From Bacteroidia bacterium (GTDB taxonomy: Bacteria > Bacteroidota > Bacteroidia > Flavobacteriales > Flavobacteriaceae): 64,000 nucleotides of DNA. The position numbers and the translations under genes were made by a program. The notes below the pieces were generated by a model. That model saw nothing but the letters and a program-made list of their open reading frames with translations. It searched no databases and was not told where the DNA came from. The stretch is from NCBI GenBank assembly GCA_030428705.1, contig JAUIDI010000004.1, forward strand, positions 124,001 through 188,000, given 5' to 3'. Below, one piece after another: positions 43,714-51,475 of the stretch (within the stretch, counting starts at the first letter, position 1; the number at the start of each line of letters is the position of its first letter).

Positions 43714-43863
43714 ATGAGCCTTGTACAACCCATCTTAGCGTACCTGACATTAGCCATGGCAATCGGTTATTTGGTGTTTAAATTCTTTGTTCCAAAATCT
43801 ATCCTTAGTAGGAACAAAAAGAATCAAAAGGTATGTGGCGAGCATGATTGTGGTTGTCGATAG
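43714..43863 (+). CDS. Small Cys-rich membrane protein associated with FeoB
   Basis: 49 residues starting directly after the feoB stop codon. One membrane helix (about residues 6-26) is followed by a basic segment and a C-terminal CGEHDCGCR cluster. This is the FeoB-associated Cys-rich membrane protein layout, which may play the part of FeoC. It is too short for ordinary gene callers. Confidence 0.8.
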   Translation: MSLVQPILAYLTLAMAIGYLVFKFFVPKSILSRNKKNQKVCGEHDCGCR

Positions 43864-44037
43864 CTTCCTATGGTCAACTCCTAAAGCAACGAATCGATTC
43901 TTTTCAGCGTCTTCTTTTTATAGGATTACCCTTATTTCGTTAAAAAAAGAATAAATCCATATTAAGAAAAACAAAAAAGAAGGGGCCGGTCAAAAGGCTA
44001 TTGCTTTTTTTGTTTCGAAAAACCATTCAATAACATC

Positions 44038-45570
44038 ATGCCTAAAATTATCGTCAAATTGCTCTCCGTTGGCCTACTTATGGCAGCATGTATGGGCAAC
44101 GCGCAAACATTGACTTCCAAAGTTTTGGATTCAGCGACCCAAAAACCGATTCCGTATGCTACCGTCTTATTGAAGAATAAGGGCATGATTACCAACGAAG
44201 AAGGCCGGTTCACTTTTCTAGTGGACAAAGACGTCAAAGCTACCGACTCGTTGATCATATCTTGTATCGGTTATGAAACCATCGGGAAACCCATCAACCA
44301 ATTTACCGAGAAAACCATTCTATTGAGCCCTAAAGCCATTGAACTCAAAAATGTCATCGTTTCCAACAAACAATACACCGCAGATGAGATTATCGATCTC
44401 GTCAACGACAATATCGAGAAAAACTATAGCTCGGACCTTACCAAGAAAAGGCTGTTCTTTAGAAAGTCATCCTTTCAGCGTATGAATAAAACGGACTATA
44501 CGCTCAAAAAATCAACGATAGCGGCGTTCAACAAAAAATTTATCGATAGCGTTATCCAAACCGTGCCAAAATCGAATAGTTACTATACCGAAGTACTAGG
44601 AGATCTATATGGCAATTACGACAACGAAAAGCAAAAATTCGACCTGATAAAGGCTTCCGAACTCTATGATAAAAGCATGGAGGTCGATTTGGAGAAACTG
44701 GAAGAAAAGTTCAACAAAATAATCAAGGAGAACATAAAGACCGACTCGTATTTCAAGATCAAATCGGGTTTGTTCGGCACCAAGGTCGATGCCGATGAGC
44801 TTTTTGAAAGTGAGGTCGATTCGACCGATGTCGCCGCACTGAACAAAGAACTGGAAGATAAGAGAAAGAACGAAGAGGAACGCAAAAAGAACTTTGCCCG
44901 ATACCGACGAAACACGTTGGGCGATATTTTCAATAGTCTGCCTATCAGGAAGGACACCTATCTGAATTTCCTTTCAAAATCGCGCAGGTACGAATTTACG
45001 TTGAAAGATTTTACCTATTTGGGCAATGATGCCGTCTACGTAATCGATTTCAAACCAAAACGCTCCGAGGATTTTAGGGGCACCTTGTTTATAAATTCGG
45101 ACGATTTTGCCCTGGTTCGCGTCGATTACGAAAATGTGAAGTCGGTAAAAAGTTTCAAACTTCTCGGGGTATCGATGAACACTTATCTCTCAAAAGGGAA
45201 AATCATTTTCCAAAAAGAGGCCGATAAACCCTATGGCCTGCGTTATTTCGAATCAGAAACAGGAAGTAGAATGGGCATCAAAAGACCCTTGAAGATCATT
45301 GAAAAGAACCGGCATGTAAAGGGCAGGAACAAGCAAAACGAATTGTCCGGCAAAATCGACCTTGCCTTTACGAGTATTGACAAGAACGAGGTCGTCGTTT
45401 TTGAAACGGAACAGATTACCCCGACCAATTTTGAGGCGTTTGAAGAAAACAATTCAATACTGCCTACCTATATGCCCAACTACGATCCCGAATTTTGGAA
45501 AGGTTACAACATCATGGAACCCAATACGGCCATCAAGGAATTTACTTCGCAGGGTGAGTCCGTAAAATAG
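44038..45570 (+). CDS. Exported CarboxypepD_reg-like protein
   Basis: 510 residues. Sec signal ends MGNAQ. Residues about 20-105 form a carboxypeptidase-regulatory-like domain (VLDSATQKPIPYATVLLKN, GMITNEEGRFTF). The rest is unassigned, with a charged helical stretch (about 215-300) and a beta-rich C-terminus. No TonB plug or barrel is evident, so it is probably a periplasmic or surface protein. A terminator follows at 45604-45636. Confidence 0.7.
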   Translation: MPKIIVKLLSVGLLMAACMGNAQTLTSKVLDSATQKPIPYATVLLKNKGMITNEEGRFTFLVDKDVKATDSLIISCIGYETIGKPINQFTEKTILLSPKAIELKNVIVSNKQYTADEIIDLVNDNIEKNYSSDLTKKRLFFRKSSFQRMNKTDYTLKKSTIAAFNKKFIDSVIQTVPKSNSYYTEVLGDLYGNYDNEKQKFDLIKASELYDKSMEVDLEKLEEKFNKIIKENIKTDSYFKIKSGLFGTKVDADELFESEVDSTDVAALNKELEDKRKNEEERKKNFARYRRNTLGDIFNSLPIRKDTYLNFLSKSRRYEFTLKDFTYLGNDAVYVIDFKPKRSEDFRGTLFINSDDFALVRVDYENVKSVKSFKLLGVSMNTYLSKGKIIFQKEADKPYGLRYFESETGSRMGIKRPLKIIEKNRHVKGRNKQNELSGKIDLAFTSIDKNEVVVFETEQITPTNFEAFEENNSILPTYMPNYDPEFWKGYNIMEPNTAIKEFTSQGESVK

Positions 45571-45603
45571 GGGTTCCTTACTTCGAATATTTGCATCTCA
45601 AAG

Positions 45604-45636
45604 AATCGCTTTTTAAACAATGGAGCGATTTTTTTA
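45604..45636 (+). terminator. Intrinsic terminator after the CarboxypepD_reg gene
   Basis: The 7-base stem AATCGCT/AGCGATT (45604-45610 and 45624-45630) with a 13-base loop is followed by a T run. It separates this gene from the sigma-factor operon. Confidence 0.75.
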
Positions 45637-45704
45637 TGTGTTGGTGTAACCTTTTGTAATTTCCTGACTATATAACAATGAACACCAACTAAAAACAGCC
45701 GCTG

Positions 45705-46229
45705 TTGAAAGAGCTGACCGACGAGAGCCTTATGGCCGAAGTTGCTGAGGGTAAACTTGACAATCTCAAGATCTTGTTCGAAAGACATCATGTGCATGTG
45801 TACAACTTTCTATACAAAATGTCGAGAGACCGCATGTTGAGCGAAGATATCACCCAAGATGTCTTTTACAAGTTGATGAAATACAGAAGTTCGTACAATG
45901 GTGGAAATTTTGTTTCATGGATGTTCACCATCGCACGGAACAATTTGAAAACACATTATAGAAGAAATCACGCGGACAATGAAGATTTGAGCGTTTTGGA
46001 ATATCGGGTAACCGATAACAATGAGGAGAAAACCGAGGACTATTCACATTTACAAAAAGCCTTGGCAAAGCTCGATGCCTCGGATCGTGAGTTATTGGTC
46101 ATGAACCGCTTTCAAGAAATAAAATATGCCGAGTTGGCCGAAATAATGGGCAGTACCCCCGGGGCGATAAAAACAAAGGTGAGCCGGGCCCTAAAAAAAT
46201 TAAAGACAGTTTATTTTGAAAATATATAA
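45705..46229 (+). CDS. ECF-type RNA polymerase sigma factor
   Basis: 174 residues. Region 2 (VHVYNFLYKMSRD, DITQDVFYKLMKYRSS, FVSWMFTIARNNLKTHYRR) and region 4 (LDASDRELLVMNRFQEIKYAELAEIMGSTPGAIKTKVSRALKKL) are complete. TTG at 45705 is chosen because it gives the family's usual start (LTDESLMAEVAEG); the next Met (45732) would cut it. Its stop overlaps the start of the anti-sigma gene. Confidence 0.85.
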   Translation: MKELTDESLMAEVAEGKLDNLKILFERHHVHVYNFLYKMSRDRMLSEDITQDVFYKLMKYRSSYNGGNFVSWMFTIARNNLKTHYRRNHADNEDLSVLEYRVTDNNEEKTEDYSHLQKALAKLDASDRELLVMNRFQEIKYAELAEIMGSTPGAIKTKVSRALKKLKTVYFENI

Positions 46230-47029
46230 TGATGAAAAACAAACATGTCATCGAACTTTTACCGGATTATTTGGACGGTCTTTTGGAAAAAAACCTAAAA
46301 GCTTCGGTAGAATCACATCTAAAAGAATGCGAGATATGCTCCCAAGAGTTGTCGCAATTCAAAGAATTGCTGAACGCCTTCAAGAATGAAGAAAGTGCGG
46401 TTCCCCCATCGAGTATCGAGGCAAAGTTCCTTGAGCAATTGAAAGAGGAAAAGCAGATGGTATCGAAGGTCGTCCCCATCAATTCATCTGCGAATGGTAA
46501 AAGAAATTCTTGGGCCGTCAATCTTTTAAAAATAGCCGCCAGTGTTGCTTTATTGATCGGGGCCTTTTTGACCGGTAAATATCAAACGGCGTCAAACGAT
46601 AACAAAGAGATTGCACAATTGACAGCAGAAAAAATAGAATTTCAGCAAATGGCAATGCTTTCGCTGATGGAAAACGAATCGGCAAGCAAACGCATTCAAG
46701 GCGTCAATTATATAGACGGATTCAAAAATCCCGATGAAGCTATCGTTAAGGCACTGGCCGACCGAATGCTACATGATAAAAACACCAATGTGCGTTTGGC
46801 CGCCGTTGAAGCCTTGGGAAACTACACAAGCTCAGAAACCGTCAAAAAAACTTTTATCGAAGCCTTAAAAACGGAAAAAGACCCTAGTATTCAGATTACC
46901 ATAATCCATACTTTGGTGAATCTCCATGAGAAAAAAGCCATCGAACCCATGAAAAAATTATTGGAAGAAGAAGAAACACAACCCTTTGTAAAAAGTAAAA
47001 TCGAATTTTTATTACCTAATATTATATAA
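46229..47029 (+). CDS. Membrane anti-sigma factor with HEAT-like repeats
   Basis: 266 residues. Residues about 1-40 hold the zinc-finger anti-sigma signature H-x3-C-x2-C (SHLKECEICSQEL). One membrane helix lies at about 97-115. The periplasmic part has two or three HEAT-like helical repeats (VKALADRMLHDKNTNVRLAAVEALGNY, EALKTEKDPSIQITIIHTLVNL) that could sense a partner. It presumably holds the upstream sigma factor until cleavage. It is translationally coupled to it. Confidence 0.82.
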   Translation: MMKNKHVIELLPDYLDGLLEKNLKASVESHLKECEICSQELSQFKELLNAFKNEESAVPPSSIEAKFLEQLKEEKQMVSKVVPINSSANGKRNSWAVNLLKIAASVALLIGAFLTGKYQTASNDNKEIAQLTAEKIEFQQMAMLSLMENESASKRIQGVNYIDGFKNPDEAIVKALADRMLHDKNTNVRLAAVEALGNYTSSETVKKTFIEALKTEKDPSIQITIIHTLVNLHEKKAIEPMKKLLEEEETQPFVKSKIEFLLPNII

Positions 47030-47050
47030 ACATCAAAAAAGCGAACAGTC

Positions 47051-47803
47051 ATGAAAAAACTTTCATTATTCTTATCTACTTGCGCAATTGCCTTAAGCAT
47101 TCATGCGCAATCGGATTACAGTAAACAATTGAACGGAATCGAATGGGTCAAAATCGAATCAAAATCGGAAATCGTTCTAAAGACCCATGATAAAAACGAG
47201 TTATTGATCAAGGTTTTTAACCTAGAACCTGTACCTGAAAGGGCAAAGGGACTGAAACTCGTCGGAGTAGGTGGCGAAGACAATACCGATGTGGGTTTTA
47301 ATGTCGTACAGTCGGGCAACAACTTGATCGTTCAAGATGTGAGAAAATCGGGAGGTGCCGAAATATATCTTCCGAAATCACAGAACGTTTCGGCCACTAA
47401 CTCTTGGAACGGCGATATCAGCATAGATGGTTTTTCTGGCGAGGTTGAGGCCAATGCCAACTTGAACGGCGGTCTGACATTGACTAATATATCCGGACCG
47501 GTGACGGCCTATTCACTGAATGAAGGGATTCGTATCGAGTTCAAAGAAGTCAAACCGGGTTCACCGATCGTATTGAGTACCACCAACGGCGAAATAGACG
47601 TGACCTTGCCCGCGAATGCCCCTGCCGATCTTAAATTAAGTTCTTGGAACGGCGACATCTATACCAATTTTGATTTGAAAAGACCCGACAAAGACGGGCT
47701 TAAATCGATTTCTGGCAGGAGTATAAAAGGTGCCATAAACGGAGGCGGCGTCGATATCACCCTAAAATCGGTCAACGGAAATATTTATTTAAGAAAACAA
47801 TAA
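47051..47803 (+). CDS. Exported DUF4097-type adhesin-like protein 1
   Basis: 250 residues, Sec signal ending IHAQ. The rest is a beta-helix-like DUF4097 stack with repeated INGxI/NGDI turns (SWNGDISIDGF, TNGEIDVTLPA) and an end NGNIYLRKQ. It lies 21 bases after the anti-sigma gene, and its spacing suggests the same operon. The family may bind envelope stress signals, but the role is unproven. Confidence 0.8.
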   Translation: MKKLSLFLSTCAIALSIHAQSDYSKQLNGIEWVKIESKSEIVLKTHDKNELLIKVFNLEPVPERAKGLKLVGVGGEDNTDVGFNVVQSGNNLIVQDVRKSGGAEIYLPKSQNVSATNSWNGDISIDGFSGEVEANANLNGGLTLTNISGPVTAYSLNEGIRIEFKEVKPGSPIVLSTTNGEIDVTLPANAPADLKLSSWNGDIYTNFDLKRPDKDGLKSISGRSIKGAINGGGVDITLKSVNGNIYLRKQ

Positions 47804-48570
47804 TCCATATCGGCAAAAAACGAACAGTCATGAAAAATTTAGCGATCATACTAACGGCGGGTCTCATCAGCCTCGTGGCCAATGCCCAAAAGGTCATTGA
47901 AAAGAACATCGATTATAAAGATCAGTATATCGATATCGAATTGAAATTCGCTTCCGAAATCGAAGTCAAGACATGGGATAAATCAATCGTCTACTTCAAG
48001 GCGGATATTTCGACCGAGGATGGTGAATATTTAGATTTGTACACCCTTAATTTTGTCGAAAGCAATTCTAAAATCGGCATTTATTCGGAACCGGAAAAGC
48101 TTTTTAAAAAGTTATGGCGGGAGCGCGAAAAGAAAACAGGCAAGACCGGGGATTATTTTGTAACCGGTGAAGAATACGAATTCAACTATACGCTGTTCAT
48201 TCCAAAGAATGCCAAATTTAAAATCAGCAGCATTAACGGAAGCCTCAAATCAGAGGTTATCGAGGGTGATTTTACGGCCGACCTTATCAATGGAAACATT
48301 AAAATCGAAAAATACGCCGGAACCCTTAGTCTCAAAACCATAAATGGAGAAATAGACATGGAAATGACCAATGCCGATCTGGTCGCAGAAACACTTCATG
48401 GGGATATTTATGCAGATGAAAAACTGAAATTCGATTCTGAGCATCGAAATGTCGGACAAAAAATTGCCGGTGTCACGGGTCAAGCCTCCAACCGTCTAAA
48501 ATTGAACACCATCAACGGAAATATCTATTTAAGAAAACAATAATCCATATCGGTAAAAAAACGAACAGTC
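47804..48570. repeat. Tandem duplication of a DUF4097 gene and its leader
   Basis: The intergenic words before the second and third genes (TAATCCATATCGG, GAACAGTCATGAAAAATTTA) are almost identical and lie about 740 bases apart, which marks a gene-plus-leader unit copied in tandem. A shorter related leader (GCGAACAGTCATGAAAAA) precedes the first gene. Confidence 0.7.
47830..48543 (+). CDS. Exported DUF4097-type protein 2
   Basis: 237 residues, Sec signal ending VANAQ, then a beta-helix-like stack with INGSLKSEVIEG and INGEIDME turns and an end NGNIYLRKQ. It is closely similar to the next gene over most of its length, and the two share near-identical upstream bases. It differs more from the first family member. 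Confidence 0.8.
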   Translation: MKNLAIILTAGLISLVANAQKVIEKNIDYKDQYIDIELKFASEIEVKTWDKSIVYFKADISTEDGEYLDLYTLNFVESNSKIGIYSEPEKLFKKLWREREKKTGKTGDYFVTGEEYEFNYTLFIPKNAKFKISSINGSLKSEVIEGDFTADLINGNIKIEKYAGTLSLKTINGEIDMEMTNADLVAETLHGDIYADEKLKFDSEHRNVGQKIAGVTGQASNRLKLNTINGNIYLRKQ

Positions 48571-49281
48571 ATGAAAAATTTAGCGATCATGTTAACAGCG
48601 AGCCTCATCAGCCTTGCGACCAATGCCCAAAAGGTCATTGAAAAGAACATCGATTATAAAAATCAGTATATCGATGTCGAATTGAAATTCGCTTCCGAAA
48701 TCGAAGTCAAGACTTGGGACAAATCTTCCGTCTATGTCAAGGCCGACATCTCTATGGAGGAAGAAAAATATGAAGATATGTTTGAATTGAACATTGACGA
48801 AGGCAGTTCTACCATTGAAATCGGCACGAATTCGGAGAAGATTTTCAAAAAGATTTGGGACGATTATGAAGAAAAATATGGTAAAAAGAAGCGCTATTTT
48901 AATAGGGGCGATGAATACGAGTTCAACTACACCGTCTATTTGCCAAAGAATTCCCGTTTCAAGGTAAGCAGCATCAACGGTAGCCTTAAATCAGAGGTCA
49001 TAGAAGGTGATTTTACGGCCGATCTTATCAATGGTGATATCGATATAAAAGCGTATAAAGGCAACCTGGACCTCAGCACAATAAACGGGGCCATCGACCT
49101 TAAAATGATAAATGCCGATCTTGTCGCAGAGACTATCCACGGAAATATCTACGCCGATGAAAAGCTGAAATTCGATACTACCAACCGCCACGTCGGGCAA
49201 AAGATATCGGGTCGCACAGCAGAGGGCAAAAATCGGCTTCGTTTAAATACCATTAACGGTAACATGTACCTGAGGCTATAG
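48571..49281 (+). CDS. Exported DUF4097-type protein 3
   Basis: 236 residues with the same layout as the preceding gene: Sec signal ending ATNAQ, KVIEKNIDYKNQYIDVELKF start, shared SINGSLKSEVIEGDFTADLING core and end INGNMYLRL. The middle (about residues 70-115) has diverged most. It looks like the product of a tandem duplication of about 740 bases. Confidence 0.8.
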   Translation: MKNLAIMLTASLISLATNAQKVIEKNIDYKNQYIDVELKFASEIEVKTWDKSSVYVKADISMEEEKYEDMFELNIDEGSSTIEIGTNSEKIFKKIWDDYEEKYGKKKRYFNRGDEYEFNYTVYLPKNSRFKVSSINGSLKSEVIEGDFTADLINGDIDIKAYKGNLDLSTINGAIDLKMINADLVAETIHGNIYADEKLKFDTTNRHVGQKISGRTAEGKNRLRLNTINGNMYLRL

Positions 49282-49409
49282 CCATTGCCATTGGTTTAAA
49301 CAGTTTGTTTTTTGGAGCAGAGGATAGTTCCATTGAGATTGGTCCTTTATGGCTGTCTTCTGACCTCCAGTACCACCTAAATCAGGAAACCATAGACCGT
49401 TTAATGGGC

Positions 49410-49796
49410 TCAAACGACATTCTTGATAAACAGATACAGTAGTAGTCCCCACCCGAATACCAAAAGCAATCCGCCAAAGGGAGTGACCGGCCCTAGAAAT
49501 TTTAGTTTCCTGCCCTTTGAGGCACTGAGCGTAAGACCGTAAATACTGAATGAAAAGAGAAAGGTGCCGACCATAAAACAATAGGCCATGCCCTTTTCCA
49601 GGGTAGTTTCCAAATTAAAATTGAACCCGATTACCAAAAGTAACAGGGCATGGTACATTTGATATTTTACCCCGGTCTCAAAACTTTTAAGCTGCTCTGC
49701 AGTAAGTAATTTCTGAAGTGCGTGGGCGCCAAAGGCCCCAAAAATGACCGCCAACAGGCCATACAATGCCCCTACAAATTGTACGAGAAGAACCAT
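49410..49796 (-). CDS. DUF423 membrane protein
   Basis: 128 residues with four membrane helices and the DUF423 pattern GALYGLLAVIFGAFGAHALQK, VKYQMYHALLLL and GPVTPFGGLLLVFGW. Small inner-membrane proteins of unknown function. Complete in length. Confidence 0.85.
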   Translation of the reverse strand: MVLLVQFVGALYGLLAVIFGAFGAHALQKLLTAEQLKSFETGVKYQMYHALLLLVIGFNFNLETTLEKGMAYCFMVGTFLFSFSIYGLTLSASKGRKLKFLGPVTPFGGLLLVFGWGLLLYLFIKNVV

Positions 49797-49864
49797 GTTT
49801 TATTCCAATCTAAAGTTTAAAAAGTCGACCCAAAAAAGTAAGACATATTGATTATGGCAAAGGG

Positions 49865-50236
49865 TTATGCCCCAGGTTCGTCATAAAAAAACTGTTCTTT
49901 TACGATCTTGCCATCTTTGACTTGGTATACCGCGATTTCAGAAGTTGTAGAGCGCATGCCCGACGGCTTATGCGTAGTATCCATTTCAAACCTTACCGAA
50001 AACCAGTTGTCGGCCACGATGGGTTCGGAAACATTGGTGTCATGTACCTCGAAATTTTCCTTCCACCATTCGCCTTTCTGTTGGATTCCTTCAAAACCTT
50101 CTACCCGGCCGCCTTCACTTTTACCGTCATTCTCGATACTTATTATTTCAGGACTGTACAGCTCTTGATAGGGTTTTTCAAAATCCCCTTGTTTGCACCA
50201 TGTGACCAATTTGTTCGCGATTTCCTTTGTTTCCAT
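49865..50236 (-). CDS. SnoaL/NTF2-like protein
   Basis: 123 residues of the cone-like NTF2 fold (LYSPEIISIENDG, GFEGIQQKGEWWKENFEVHD, EIAVYQVKDGKIVKEQFFYDEP). Cytosolic with no signal. Members act as isomerases, hydrolases or binding proteins; no specific role can be given. Confidence 0.8.
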   Translation of the reverse strand: METKEIANKLVTWCKQGDFEKPYQELYSPEIISIENDGKSEGGRVEGFEGIQQKGEWWKENFEVHDTNVSEPIVADNWFSVRFEMDTTHKPSGMRSTTSEIAVYQVKDGKIVKEQFFYDEPGA

Positions 50237-50357
50237 TTTTCGTTTTTTAATTGATTGGATTTAAAAGGAAAAAGTACGATTTATCGCGCTAATCGGCAAG
50301 GGGTCTTAAAAACACATTTGATATTGACCAAAATAAAGGCCCTTTGATGAACCTTTA

Positions 50358-50798
50358 TTACTTCAATGCCGTGCTTTCTTCCATTTTAGTTCGCAGGAAT
50401 TGAAAAAGATCGGCCGTTTTCGTCGAATCCTTCAAATTGACAAAAAGTTGCGAGGCATCCTTTTTGACCAATCTTATTTTTTGGTTCGAAAAATTATCGA
50501 CAAAAACATAGACTTTTTTATCGGTAAGCGAATCCTTGAATTCGCGATAAATACCTTTTCCCTTGTCGAAAGCCGAAAATCCGTTCAACCTTTCCATCGG
50601 AGGGATGCGTTCTACCATCAATACACTATCAAGATCCGAATACTTTATATCCCTGTAGTAAAATCCGGAAAGAATTTGAAGATTATCGGGCTTTACCTTG
50701 GTCCAGTTCTTAAAATGGGCCAACAAGGCCAATAAGCATACGACGACCGTAACTACCGCCAAAATATTCCATAGCCAATGTCTTTTTTTAGTTGCCAT
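50358..50798 (-). CDS. Membrane-anchored protein of unknown function
   Basis: 146 residues. A basic start and one membrane helix (about residues 9-27) are followed by a PH-like beta-rich domain (KPDNLQILSGFYYRDIKYSDLDSVLMVER). No functional motif is recognised. Confidence 0.6.
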   Translation of the reverse strand: MATKKRHWLWNILAVVTVVVCLLALLAHFKNWTKVKPDNLQILSGFYYRDIKYSDLDSVLMVERIPPMERLNGFSAFDKGKGIYREFKDSLTDKKVYVFVDNFSNQKIRLVKKDASQLFVNLKDSTKTADLFQFLRTKMEESTALK

Positions 50799-51008
50799 AT
50801 TTTAATTTGGATACATCATCATAGTCAAAACACCGATATCTGTTATACAAAAGTTCAATTTTGGCACGACCGATTAAAGATACTGAAAACGACATATCCA
50901 AAAGTTTAATCGGTATACAATTACTAATCCTTATGGTAATATTTGAATAAAGAATATACTGCCTTAACGGAAGTTTTTGTAAAAACCGTATCTTTAAATG
51001 TATTTTTT

Positions 51009-51407
51009 ATGACAAAAATAGTCTCCATATCGGTTGCCCTGCTCATCTTGATTCAGAGTTTCAACGTTCATTTCAGTGATATTGTTGAACTTGATGAATT
51101 GATAGAGCATGCCCAATTTCATGCCGAGGAATATGGTGATAATTTCTTTGTTTTCGTCTCGAAACATTATGGCAAGCTTAAGGCCGAACATAGTCAAAAA
51201 CACCAGGAGGAAAAAGAAGATCACGAGCAGTTGCCTTTTCAGCACCAATGTCAGACCGTATCGCTATCCGTTTTCGTCTTGAACCAAATAACACAGTATC
51301 CCTTGGAAATGGTCTCCGTGCCCGATACTAGGTCAGATTACTTTTATTTAGCTTCTTATCACTCGCTTGCCCAAGAAGGGCTTTTTCAGCCGCCCCGGCA
51401 TATATAA
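51009..51407 (+). CDS. Small His-rich exported protein upstream of a metal efflux pump
   Basis: 132 residues from the ATG at 51009; an in-frame start 22 codons earlier is less likely. Residues 1-20 are hydrophobic like a signal or anchor. The middle is rich in His and Glu (KAEHSQKHQEEKEDHEQLPFQHQC), which suggests metal binding. It lies 68 bases before the RND efflux gene, in the place small partner proteins often occupy in Bacteroidota. Confidence 0.6.
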   Translation: MTKIVSISVALLILIQSFNVHFSDIVELDELIEHAQFHAEEYGDNFFVFVSKHYGKLKAEHSQKHQEEKEDHEQLPFQHQCQTVSLSVFVLNQITQYPLEMVSVPDTRSDYFYLASYHSLAQEGLFQPPRHI

Positions 51408-51475
51408 TCCACTTTAGGTTTTTAGTCCACGGCGCTTTCGCGTACCGTGTTTTCTTTAATTAATTTCTATGGATT

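Noticed and set aside
45678-45692. A four-residue leader frame (MNTN) before the sigma factor
   Set aside because: No hairpin pair or attenuation structure was seen around it; it is probably chance.
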